Assembly: GCA_964546145.1 (NCBI GenBank)
Contig: CAZJIU010000029.1
Span: 1-24,972 of the forward strand
DNA from: CAZAKO01 sp964546145
GTDB taxonomy: Bacteria > Fidelibacterota > UBA2242
Length of the DNA stretch: 24,972 nt
Direction of reading: 5' to 3'
A program made the position numbers and the translations under genes. Positions 6,406 to 14,622 of this stretch are shown here, in pieces. Position 1 is the first letter of the stretch, and each line of letters opens with the position of its first letter. The notes below the pieces were generated by a model, which saw nothing but the letters and a program-made list of their open reading frames with translations, made no database searches and was not told where the DNA came from.

Positions 6406-8775
6406 TTATTTCCGGACTGCCGATTCCAAAACCTGAGACATCTCTTTGACGAATTCGAATTTCATCTCTTTCTGGATCTGTTTGGGGATTTCCACTAAGT
6501 CCTTGCGATTATGCTCGGGTAAAATAACCCGCCGCAGATTTGAACGGTGAGCCGCCAGGACTTTCTCTTTAACTCCCCCGACTGGCAGAACAGCGCCACG
6601 CAGAGTGATTTCGCCGGTCATTGCCAGATTATCCTTAACCTTTTTCTTTTTCAGCAACGAATATACTGCTACCAAAATCGTCACCCCGGCTGAGGGACCA
6701 TCTTTCGGAATAGCACCGGCAGGTACATGGATATGGACATCGGTATCGGCAAATATTTTCTCATCAATATCCAGATTTTCAGCATTGGAACGGATATAGC
6801 TCATGGCTGCTTCAGCCGACTCTTTCATGACTTCACCTAACTGGCCAGTCAGGTGGAGTTTGCCGGTTCCCTTCATACTGGTAGCCTCGACAAACAAGAT
6901 ATCTCCGCCAACTGCAGTCCAGGCTAAACCAATGGCAACTCCCGGGCGAGATGCGCGTTCGGCAATATCAACAAAGAAGCGTTGGGGACCAAGCAGATTT
7001 TCAACCATCTTGGCATCAACAACGTAGTTTTTCTTGGTTTTCCGAGCAGCTATATCACGGGCTATCTTACGGCAAATGTTGGCAATTTCTCGTTCCAGGT
7101 TCCGGACTCCCGCTTCGCGGGTATAGCTGGCAATTATTTTCCGAATGGCTTCATCCAGAAATTCCACCTTCACCTGGGTTAATCCGTGCTCTTTAATCTG
7201 CTTATTAATCAGAAACGTTTTGGCGATATTCAGCTTTTCCTCTTCGATATAACCGGTAAATTCCAGCATCTCCATCCGATCCCGGAGAGCCGGTAGAATC
7301 GTGTCGTTGATATTCGCCGTAGCAATAAACATCACCTTGGACAGGTCATAGTTTACTTCCAGATAATGATCACTAAACGAAAAATTTTGCTCGGGATCGA
7401 GAACTTCAAGCAAAGCCGATGAAGGATCACCGCGGAAATCAGCTCCAACTTTATCAATTTCATCCAGCATAAAAATCGGGTTGCTGGAACCTGACCGGCG
7501 GATACTCTGCAAGATTCTTCCGGGGAGTGCTCCGATATAAGTGCGGCGATGACCTCTGATTTCAGCTTCATCATGCACCCCACCAAGTGAAATCCGGATA
7601 AATTTTCGGCCCATCGCCCGGGCTATTGATTTCCCCATCGAGGTTTTCCCGACTCCCGGGGGACCGACAAAACATAATATTTGACCCTTGACCGTACTTT
7701 CCTTATTCATTTGCTCCTTCAATTTACGTACTGCCAAATATTCCACTACCCGGTCCTTGACCTTATCCAGACCATAATGATCTTCATCCAGGATCCGTTT
7801 GGCTTCTTTGACATCAACATTATCTTCAGTATAAATTCCCCAGGGCAGTTCAACCAGCCACTCCAGATAGGTTCGTGAAACCGTATATTCCGGGGAGGCG
7901 GGTGGAATTTTCTGGAGCCGGTCGAGCTCCTTCTCGGCTACCTTGCGCGCCTCTTCCGTCATGTTGCACTTGGCAATCCGCTCTTCGAGCTCTTTGATCT
8001 CCACGGTCCCCTCATCTTCTCCCAACTCCTTGCGAATTGCCTTGAGCTGCTCGCGTAAAAAATATTCCCGCTGGGTTTTGGAAATCTCATCCTGTACCTC
8101 AGTTTGGATCATTTCACCTAATTCAATCCGCTGAATTTCCTTCGTGATAATAACCGTCGCCCGTTCCAGCCGCACCTTGACATTTAATTGCTCCAGAATC
8201 TCCTGTTTCTCGGCTACCGGAACATTTAATAGATGCATAATCCGGTCAACCAAGCGACCGGGATGCTGAATATTGGTAAGAATAGTTGTGTGTTCTTCAG
8301 TCAGATAAGGGGCGACTTTGATTAGCTTATTGAATAATCGTCGTAGGTTGACGACCAGGGCATCAACCTCAATACTCGGTTCATAAACTTCCTGAACCTT
8401 TTGTACCGCTCCTTTAAAATAGGGATCCTCCTGAATATAGGATTGAATCCGGGCCCTTTCGATTCCCTGGACAATGGCGCTCTTGCTGCCATCGGGCATC
8501 TTGAAAATTTTAAGTACTTGGGCGATTGTGCCCCAATCGTACAAATCCTCCTTATCCGGCAACTCGACCGAACCATCTCTTTGGGCTGCTACCAATATCC
8601 GCCTTTTGGTTTCGGGCAAATCCTCGATCAGTCTCAACGAGCGTTCACGACCAACATAGATAGGGATTACCTGCGCCGGAAACAATACGGTATTCCGCAA
8701 GGCCATAATCGGGAGAATTTCAGGTACCCCAAGAATCGGCTCGGGACTGTCTTTTTCTTTTATTTCATCGCCCAT
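6406..8775 (-). CDS. lon: ATP-dependent protease Lon (La)
   Basis: Cytoplasmic hexameric AAA+ serine protease that degrades misfolded and regulatory proteins. The 789-residue protein is full length: N-terminal substrate-binding domain (about 20-210), coiled helical region (210-300), AAA+ module with Walker A GPPGVGKT (371-378), Walker B IFMLDEID (434-441) and the IRGHRRTYIGALPG loop, then the protease domain. The Ser-Lys dyad is Ser695 (PKDGPSAG) and Lys738 (GGVKEK), 43 residues apart as in E. coli Lon. TAGGAG lies about 8 bp upstream of the ATG. It follows the toroid-like gene by 64 bp and may be cotranscribed with it; I see no inverted-repeat heat-shock element upstream. Confidence 0.98.
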   Translation of the reverse strand: MGDEIKEKDSPEPILGVPEILPIMALRNTVLFPAQVIPIYVGRERSLRLIEDLPETKRRILVAAQRDGSVELPDKEDLYDWGTIAQVLKIFKMPDGSKSAIVQGIERARIQSYIQEDPYFKGAVQKVQEVYEPSIEVDALVVNLRRLFNKLIKVAPYLTEEHTTILTNIQHPGRLVDRIMHLLNVPVAEKQEILEQLNVKVRLERATVIITKEIQRIELGEMIQTEVQDEISKTQREYFLREQLKAIRKELGEDEGTVEIKELEERIAKCNMTEEARKVAEKELDRLQKIPPASPEYTVSRTYLEWLVELPWGIYTEDNVDVKEAKRILDEDHYGLDKVKDRVVEYLAVRKLKEQMNKESTVKGQILCFVGPPGVGKTSMGKSIARAMGRKFIRISLGGVHDEAEIRGHRRTYIGALPGRILQSIRRSGSSNPIFMLDEIDKVGADFRGDPSSALLEVLDPEQNFSFSDHYLEVNYDLSKVMFIATANINDTILPALRDRMEMLEFTGYIEEEKLNIAKTFLINKQIKEHGLTQVKVEFLDEAIRKIIASYTREAGVRNLEREIANICRKIARDIAARKTKKNYVVDAKMVENLLGPQRFFVDIAERASRPGVAIGLAWTAVGGDILFVEATSMKGTGKLHLTGQLGEVMKESAEAAMSYIRSNAENLDIDEKIFADTDVHIHVPAGAIPKDGPSAGVTILVAVYSLLKKKKVKDNLAMTGEITLRGAVLPVGGVKEKVLAAHRSNLRRVILPEHNRKDLVEIPKQIQKEMKFEFVKEMSQVLESAVRK

Positions 8776-8839
8776 GAATTACTCCTAAAAACTCAATATT
8801 AACAAATGATTTTATATGAATAATTGGCTGATTGTTCCC

Positions 8840-9793
8840 TTATATTCTGAGTCTCTCGATTTCCTTTAAAGCAGCATAAAATCGGAGAGTAACACCATAG
8901 TCACCCTCTTTGGATTTGCCGACAACTGCAGGAAATAGGCCAGAAGGCAGCTGCTGATCCAGGAGCCACTTGATAGCCTTTTTGAGATTGGGATGATCAT
9001 GAAAATCAGCTGAGGGAGCAAGCGCTTCGATAAAACGGAGGGTGCCGCCCCGAAACATACCATCTTCGGAATAATCGTTATAGAGATAGTTCCAGGCATC
9101 GGACTCAGTAAAGAGTGTTGTATGGTTTTGCACAAGATAATTGTCAAGCATGAATTTAGCCGCGGCATGACTGACTTCAGAATTCTTCAAACGAGAATGC
9201 ACGCTGAAGGCATGCAATATCATCAGGGTAGTCCAGATACCGCTTCTAACTGTTTGCAGCGATGTCCCGGCGGGAATTATTGAGGACGAGATCCAGCCCC
9301 CATCATCGCGCTGTCGTTTTGCCAGCCATCTATAACCCTTCTCTACAAACGGGTTCCCAACCAGATCATATTTCGCTAAAAGCCAGAGTGAATAACCATG
9401 ATGATGTAAAAGCAGGGGGAATTTACCATCTGGTTTTTGGGTTTTCAGTAAGCCAATAATACCCTGTTGAATCGCCGGCATATCGCGGGTACAGCCGAAA
9501 TCGAGGAGTTTAGTCATATTCTGCAACTGCAGTAGAAACGACATTGCCCGGTTGCGTTCCTCAATTCTGTACTTTTTGGTAACTTCCCATAGTCCGTCTG
9601 GTTGCTGCGTTTCCAACAAATGTACTCGCGGCTGGTATTTTTCTAGATCACTTTTCAGCTTAAACAAGAGCTCTTCATCATCGGGGGAAAAACGCAGTAC
9701 TGTCGCATAGCGAACAGGTAACGGCGCTTTCTTCAGCAGGACCGGCAAGGGATCATGCTTCAAATGTTTTATCCAATTCTCAGGCTTGCTCAT
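8840..9793 (-). CDS. Prenyltransferase/squalene-cyclase-like alpha/alpha toroid protein, unknown function
   Basis: The 317-residue protein has spaced motifs typical of the alpha/alpha-toroid (squalene-hopene cyclase / prenyltransferase beta) fold: QQPDGLW (63-69), QKPDGKF (119-125), RQRDDGGW (160-167) and QLPSGLF (281-287), each leading into a helical repeat. The protein is about half the length of a hopene cyclase and has neither the DXDD catalytic motif nor a signal peptide or membrane helix, so cyclase activity is unlikely. Related short proteins are usually annotated as hypothetical with terpene-cyclase-like repeats. A purine-rich GAAGAGAG precedes the ATG by about 7 bp. It sits 64 bp upstream of lon in the same direction. 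I do not assign a function. Confidence 0.75.
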   Translation of the reverse strand: MSKPENWIKHLKHDPLPVLLKKAPLPVRYATVLRFSPDDEELLFKLKSDLEKYQPRVHLLETQQPDGLWEVTKKYRIEERNRAMSFLLQLQNMTKLLDFGCTRDMPAIQQGIIGLLKTQKPDGKFPLLLHHHGYSLWLLAKYDLVGNPFVEKGYRWLAKRQRDDGGWISSSIIPAGTSLQTVRSGIWTTLMILHAFSVHSRLKNSEVSHAAAKFMLDNYLVQNHTTLFTESDAWNYLYNDYSEDGMFRGGTLRFIEALAPSADFHDHPNLKKAIKWLLDQQLPSGLFPAVVGKSKEGDYGVTLRFYAALKEIERLRI

Positions 9794-10013
9794 TATTACT
9801 CTCTTCTAAAATTGATGAGTTTAATGACCATCAAAAAAATGGCATTTGCTCAATAAAAGAAATTGATAAGATAAATAAAGTAAACCGGGCGGTTCTTTAC
9901 AAAAGAGTAAAAAATCGTTTATAGCGTTCGGTAAAAATATCATTATGAAAATTAACATCTTAAAATATCCAGGCGGACGGTAATATCCGGCATATCAATA
10001 ATAAAAGCAAGAT

Positions 10014-10682
10014 TTATTTCCGAATTGAATCTATATTGGAATGGCTGGCTAATATCTTAATCAGTTCAGCATAATTTTTGGCATGCAGATTCGCCAGAGA
10101 GAGATCCTCCTTTGTCAGGGTCGTAGTAAAGCCAATTGTGAATGCCCCGGCTGCCCGGGCAGACTCGATACCATTGATCGAATCCTCGATCACGAGCATC
10201 TCACCCGGCTGAACTCCAAGTCGACGGGCTATTAGCAGGTATGGTTCCGGATGCGGTTTCCCATTGGCGGTATCATCAACAGTTACAATTTCCTGAAAAT
10301 CATTACAGATTGCCGTATGACGAAAAATCCAGTCCAAAAGATCCCGGGAGGTCGAGGTTACTAAACCATTTTTGTAATGCGGCTTAATCCTTTCGAAAAA
10401 TTCCACAAAACCGGGCACATATTTCAAATCCCGGGCAAAGACTTCACGTAGGTATTGTCGACTATAAACCTGCAGCTCTTCTATTGAGACATCAATCCCG
10501 TATTCATCGCGGAGGAGGATCAAGAAGATTTTTTCGGAAAGCCCCTTGATTCTCTTCCAAATTTCTTCCCCGGGACAAATATGATATTTTGCAAAGAGTT
10601 TTTTTTCAGCCTTCTCATACAGCGGCTCGGAATCCACAACGACACCGTCAAAATCAAAGACTATTGCCCGAATGTTACTCAT
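10014..10682 (-). CDS. HAD superfamily phosphatase/phosphomutase (beta-phosphoglucomutase-like)
   Basis: HAD subfamily I hydrolase with an alpha-helical cap between motifs I and II. Motif I is VFDFDGVVVDSE with nucleophile Asp10 and acid Asp12. Motif II is the Thr/Ser in GLVTSTSRD, motif III the Lys in GKPHPEPYL, and motif IV EDSINGIESARAAG. This pattern covers beta-phosphoglucomutases, phosphoglycolate phosphatases and sugar-phosphate phosphatases, which cannot be separated by eye. I take the ATG at 10682; a GTG directly before it would add one residue. The start is 4 bp after the nhaC stop, so translation is very likely coupled to nhaC. Substrate unknown. Confidence 0.9.
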   Translation of the reverse strand: MSNIRAIVFDFDGVVVDSEPLYEKAEKKLFAKYHICPGEEIWKRIKGLSEKIFLILLRDEYGIDVSIEELQVYSRQYLREVFARDLKYVPGFVEFFERIKPHYKNGLVTSTSRDLLDWIFRHTAICNDFQEIVTVDDTANGKPHPEPYLLIARRLGVQPGEMLVIEDSINGIESARAAGAFTIGFTTTLTKEDLSLANLHAKNYAELIKILASHSNIDSIRK

Positions 10683-10686
10683 CACA

Positions 10687-12102
10687 TCAACCCAGAAATC
10701 CGATCATTAGATATAATCCCAGAGCAATCCCGGCCGAGGTTAAGGCATAGGGTAGCTGGGTATTCACATGATCAATCAGATCACATGCCGAAGCCATCGA
10801 GGCAATCAGGGTCGTATCTGATACCGGAGAACAGTGATCACCAAAGACACCGCCACCCATTACCGCACTAACCATCAGCGGCAAATTCAGATTCAGAGCA
10901 AGCACCAGCGGAATTGCAATCGGGATCATAATCGCATAAGTTCCCCACGAGGTCCCAGTCGCAAACGAAATAAAACAGGCAATCAGGAAAACCAACGGAA
11001 TAATCAAAGCCGGATGCAACGCTGCTGAAGCGAGTTGCGCTACATAGGGACCGGTTCCAATTTCATCACAAACGGATCCCAGCGCAAAAGCTAAAACCAT
11101 CAGCAATCCCATCGGAATCAGTCCACCAATTCCCTTTAAAACAAGATCAAGTATCTCCTTCAGGGAAAAAATGCGCTGAATTTTATATAAAACTGCCGCG
11201 GTAAAAATTCCCATCAAGACCGCCCAGAATACCGCTGTTGAACCAGAACCTAAAGTTATTTTCCCATTGCCGGTAAGATATAAACCAATTGGTACCGTTA
11301 GGACCATCACCATTAGCGGAACCAGCATATTGATTGGATGCGGTCTTACACCTGCTTTAACTGGCATGACAATGACCTCTTCAGCTGCCAGCAACTGAGC
11401 ACCATCACGAACCAGCTTGCCCGTTTCCCGGGAGCGCCGTTCAGCCTTAGCCATCGGTCCAAAATCGCGACCGCTGAAAATAATTACTAACATCAATAGA
11501 ATTGTAAAAAGTGCATAAAAATTAAAAGGCACCGCTCTCAAAACCGTATTAAAAGGATATTCAATCCGCTGCGTCAGTAATAAACCAGTCAGCACTGCAC
11601 CCCAACCATTGAAGGGAATCAGGATACACACCGGGGCTGAAGTAGAATGCGCTAAATAAGCCAGCTTTTCCCGGGGAATTTTAAAACGATCAAACAGGGG
11701 CCGCCCTAAGGCACCAATCACCAGATTACTGATATTACTTTCAATAAAAATCACGATGCCGGTAAGCCATAAGAGTAATTCTACATCACGACGCTTTTTC
11801 ACCATCCCCTTTTTGCTTATCCAGGACAGAAATCCTGATACTCCACCGGAATGTTGCATCAGAACTATCAGTGAGCCGACCAACATGCTGAAAAGGATGA
11901 CTTTGGTATTCCCTGAATTTTGGAATGTATTAACCAATGCTTCGATGGCTTCCCGTAAACCCAAAAGTGGATTCCAGCCAACCATAGCTGTCCAACCCAG
12001 CCAAATTCCTAAAAACAGGGCTATGTATACCTGTCGAGTAACAATCGCTAAAAAAATTGCCGTTAATGGAGGAAGAATTGCGGTCCAACTATGACTAACC
12101 AT
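10687..12102 (-). CDS. NhaC-family Na+/H+ antiporter
   Basis: Inner-membrane secondary transporter of 471 residues, hydrophobic through most of its length with roughly ten to twelve helices. Recognisable NhaC-type blocks are ESNISNLVIGALGRPLFDRF, the STSAPVCILIPFNGWGA stretch, FATGTSWGTYAIMIPIAIPL and MGGGVFGDHCSPVSDTTL, the last two being conserved ion-path helices. The family exchanges Na+ for H+ or, in some members, other cation/organic solute pairs (for example malate/lactate in MleN), so the exact substrate is uncertain. It is followed at 4 bp by a HAD phosphatase gene. A candidate promoter lies in the 135-bp gap upstream; the closest GAGGAAGG is about 15 bp before the ATG, farther than usual. 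Confidence 0.9.
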   Translation of the reverse strand: MVSHSWTAILPPLTAIFLAIVTRQVYIALFLGIWLGWTAMVGWNPLLGLREAIEALVNTFQNSGNTKVILFSMLVGSLIVLMQHSGGVSGFLSWISKKGMVKKRRDVELLLWLTGIVIFIESNISNLVIGALGRPLFDRFKIPREKLAYLAHSTSAPVCILIPFNGWGAVLTGLLLTQRIEYPFNTVLRAVPFNFYALFTILLMLVIIFSGRDFGPMAKAERRSRETGKLVRDGAQLLAAEEVIVMPVKAGVRPHPINMLVPLMVMVLTVPIGLYLTGNGKITLGSGSTAVFWAVLMGIFTAAVLYKIQRIFSLKEILDLVLKGIGGLIPMGLLMVLAFALGSVCDEIGTGPYVAQLASAALHPALIIPLVFLIACFISFATGTSWGTYAIMIPIAIPLVLALNLNLPLMVSAVMGGGVFGDHCSPVSDTTLIASMASACDLIDHVNTQLPYALTSAGIALGLYLMIGFLG

Positions 12103-12179
12103 GATAAGGTTCTCAGCCTTCCTCGCTGTAAAATGATTTGGTCAATTTAGAACGACAATTATGCAAGTTACTATATATA

Positions 12180-12208
12180 TAAATATCGTAAGAATAGTAT
12201 TGTCACAA
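12180..12208 (-). promoter_or_regulatory. Possible nhaC promoter
   Basis: On the minus strand TTGTGA (12203-12208), a 17-bp spacer and TATTTA (12180-12185) lie in the AT-rich gap before nhaC. The surrounding ATATATAT makes chance matches easy, so this is tentative. Confidence 0.28.
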
Positions 12209-12237
12209 ATATTAGCAACAATAAAATGCCCTCGCGG

Positions 12238-12858
12238 TTATAGCTGTGAACCGTCCAGAGAAAATCCCGATTCCAGCAGAAAATCCTGCAACAGACTCGA
12301 TGTACGAAAGTGATGAGCTCTGATACCAACTTGTTCGGCAGCTGCTACATTTTCTGGTAAATCATCAATAAAAATACACTCTGCGGGTTGAGCATGAACA
12401 AGTTGAAGTGCTTTCCGGAAAATCCGTTCATCTGGCTTCAGCACACCCACCTTAAACGAAAACACTAGAGTATCAAAAATATCCAGCATGGGGAATTTCC
12501 GACGTACCGCCTGGATATGCAGCTCATTGGTATTCGAGATAATTGCAAGCCCGGCCTGTTTCTTTAAAATTGGAAGTAACTGGGAAATTTCCAAATTTTC
12601 TTCAAAAGGTTTCTGCCATAGTTCAATTAAATTGTCGAGGTTGATTTCATCCAGGATTCCATATCTCTGATGCAGCTGCTGCAAGTACTGATTGCTATCA
12701 AGAAGACCCAGTTCGAATTCTTTCTCAAGCGGTGAAGAGGCAATTTCTTGAACAGTCTGTAACGAGAGTTTCAATAATTGGGCAAATTCGCGGATTACTC
12801 GATCCCGTTTGATATTGATCAGTACATTGCCCAAATCGAAAAAGATCGTTTTTATCAT
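12238..12858 (-). CDS. HAD-IA family hydrolase (YihX-like)
   Basis: A 206-residue HAD protein opening with FFDLGNVL. Asp8 is the nucleophile; the position of the usual second Asp is Gly, which is normal for the YihX/epoxide-hydrolase-N-terminal-like group and not damage. Motif II is IISNTN, motif III the Lys of KPDERIF and motif IV FIDDLPEN. YihX of E. coli is an alpha-D-glucose-1-phosphate phosphatase, but substrates vary widely. It begins 45 bp after the asparaginase stop in the same direction and may be the last gene of the YibQ-PdxJ-like-asparaginase operon. No strong ribosome site was seen. Confidence 0.88.
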   Translation of the reverse strand: MIKTIFFDLGNVLINIKRDRVIREFAQLLKLSLQTVQEIASSPLEKEFELGLLDSNQYLQQLHQRYGILDEINLDNLIELWQKPFEENLEISQLLPILKKQAGLAIISNTNELHIQAVRRKFPMLDIFDTLVFSFKVGVLKPDERIFRKALQLVHAQPAECIFIDDLPENVAAAEQVGIRAHHFRTSSLLQDFLLESGFSLDGSQL

Positions 12859-12903
12859 CGAAAAGATTCAATCAGATTAAGCCACTAATAAACCGCGGAT
12901 AAT

Positions 12904-13896
12904 TTAGCCGGTTTCTTCGACCACTACCTCAGTCTCAAACCTGCCAATATCTTTATCGGAATAACTTTTTAATGGAGTGTGGTAATATTTGTCCAGCTTT
13001 GCCAGGATCTCATCATCCACAAGTCGCAGATGCTTAAGCACCGCAATTGATACCGAATCGGTTGCTTTCCAGCTACCACTCAGAACCTTGATGGCGATGC
13101 CGATGTATTTTCCGGAATCTGTCCGAATACCTATTCCACGAACCCCCTCCGAGCCAATTTTGGACACTCCTTTGCCGCCTAAAGCAATCATAAAATCGGT
13201 ATCAAAGCGACTCTTACCGCCAACGTGTTTCGGATGGAGGTTCATGATATGAAAGATTCTTTGGAGGTAGTCGTCTGCTCCCATTACCAATTTGCGGTAC
13301 ATTAACGCCAGGTTGTAAAGCGGCAGAAAAAAGGTTGGGGCATTGCAGTTATCAACCTCAATTGGAATCTTGTCCTTTTCGGAATAAAATTTGATTTTCT
13401 CATAGATTCGCTGCTGCACCGGATGCTCGATATCTATATAGTTATCCGGGGTAACGCCGAGCGCCCGTGAGATAGCCAGCATTCCGGCATGTTTCCCGGA
13501 ACAATTATTGTGGATAGCTGTCGCCCGCCGACCCTGGAGAATCAACTGCTCGTAACTGGGACGATCAAAAGGTGGGTGAATACCACACAACAAATCCTCA
13601 ATGGTCAGATCAATTTTCTTTAAAATTGAACTAATAACTTCAGTCTGAAATGCCTCTCCGTTATGACTGGCACAGATAATTGCAATCTCTTCATCATTCA
13701 ATTTATACTTTTCAATCGCTCCGGACTCCAATAGAGCAGCTGCAATAAACGGATTAGCCGCTGAACGGATGAAAACCGGATACTCCGGTTCGCCAGCGGA
13801 AAACAGAAGTTCACCCTTTTCGTCAATGGCAACCGCATAACCAATGTGGAAGTACTCGATAATATCCCCCCGACACAATTTCGAAACCAAAATCAT
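12904..13896 (-). CDS. Asparaginase II family protein (Rhizobium etli ReAV-type), altered active-site Lys
   Basis: Belongs to the family that includes the zinc-containing R. etli asparaginases, which hydrolyse Asn to Asp and ammonia. The 330-residue product shows RSAANPF (44-50), CASHNGE (75-81), CGIHPPFDRP, NNCSGKHAGML (130-140), VDNCNAPTFFLPL (181-193) and SKIGSEGVRGIGI. By alignment with ReAV the zinc ligands Cys132, Lys135 and Cys184 and the second Ser-Lys pair (Ser77, Lys246) are kept. In the first pair Ser45 is kept but the Lys is Asn48. Activity is therefore uncertain. GAGGAGA is about 9 bp before the ATG. It follows the PdxJ-like gene by 18 bp and is probably in one operon with it. 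Confidence 0.85.
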   Translation of the reverse strand: MILVSKLCRGDIIEYFHIGYAVAIDEKGELLFSAGEPEYPVFIRSAANPFIAAALLESGAIEKYKLNDEEIAIICASHNGEAFQTEVISSILKKIDLTIEDLLCGIHPPFDRPSYEQLILQGRRATAIHNNCSGKHAGMLAISRALGVTPDNYIDIEHPVQQRIYEKIKFYSEKDKIPIEVDNCNAPTFFLPLYNLALMYRKLVMGADDYLQRIFHIMNLHPKHVGGKSRFDTDFMIALGGKGVSKIGSEGVRGIGIRTDSGKYIGIAIKVLSGSWKATDSVSIAVLKHLRLVDDEILAKLDKYYHTPLKSYSDKDIGRFETEVVVEETG

Positions 13897-13914
13897 TGCA
13901 ATAATCTCCTCAAT

Positions 13915-14607
13915 CTAATAAATAATCTCCGTTATCTCCCGCAATGCGCTTTCAAATCCAAAAATCAGAGCCTGTGACAACAAAGCCCGACCTACAGAAA
14001 TAAATTCCAGATCAATCACGTCAACCAATTCCCGAATTAGATGACGATTGAGATTCCCGCCGGCCGAAATCCGCAGGTTATTCCGACTACCGATATGAAT
14101 AGCGTGGGTAATCTTCTCCAGGCATTCCAGAAAGGGAATTTGCTGGCTGTGCGGGGCTAGTTCATTGGTTGCCACCTCGACTTCGTCAATCCCTAACTGA
14201 TAAGCTTCTTTCAGCTGCTTCACTTCCGGTTTTAAGCGGAGAGCGACTCCCAATCCCCCCACACTCAACACCGAATTAACCAGTTCTTTAATCTGTTTGG
14301 AAGGGATTCGGACGGTCGTATCATCATTATCAAGATCAACTATTGTCACTAAATCCGGATGCAAGAGGATAACCTTTTGCAGAATTTGCATATCTGTCGG
14401 CACTCTCATATTAATCCGACAGTTACTCAACGCCCGCAATAAGGTCATATTATTTAACTGATCCATCTCCGGTTTATAGGTCAAACAGATTCCGGAAGCG
14501 CCGGCAGCTTCAATGTAGCTCAAGAGATTAACCGGATTGGCAAGCGCCAATCCGCTGATTTTCCCCAGTTCAATAAAGGGATCGAGATTTACTTCCAGAT
14601 AAGGCAT
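13915..14607 (-). CDS. PdxJ-like TIM-barrel protein lacking PNP-synthase catalytic residues
   Basis: The 230-residue protein aligns end to end with pyridoxine 5'-phosphate synthase: VNLDPFI for VNIDHIA, then NPVNLL...AGASGI for DPVQAA...AGADGI with no gap over 35 residues, ISAGGNL for VNAGHGL, and ISVGRAL for LNIGHAI. The catalytic and phosphate-site residues are mostly gone: the motif-1 His is Pro10, the His and Arg of VHLRED are Thr43 and Lys45, the Glu of NLEMA is Arg68, the His of IEIHTG is Ala146, and the AGHGL His is Gly184. Only Glu144 remains of the set I compared. So the fold is PdxJ but the reaction is probably not PNP synthesis. It sits 15 bp after the YibQ-like gene. Homology tools will tend to label it pdxJ. 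Confidence 0.75.
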   Translation of the reverse strand: MPYLEVNLDPFIELGKISGLALANPVNLLSYIEAAGASGICLTYKPEMDQLNNMTLLRALSNCRINMRVPTDMQILQKVILLHPDLVTIVDLDNDDTTVRIPSKQIKELVNSVLSVGGLGVALRLKPEVKQLKEAYQLGIDEVEVATNELAPHSQQIPFLECLEKITHAIHIGSRNNLRISAGGNLNRHLIRELVDVIDLEFISVGRALLSQALIFGFESALREITEIIY

Positions 14608-14622
14608 TGATATTCAGTCCTT

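Noticed and set aside
8401..8802. 133-codon plus-strand ORF opposite the lon start
   Set aside because: Entirely antisense to a well-conserved Lon N-terminal domain, with no recognisable protein features.
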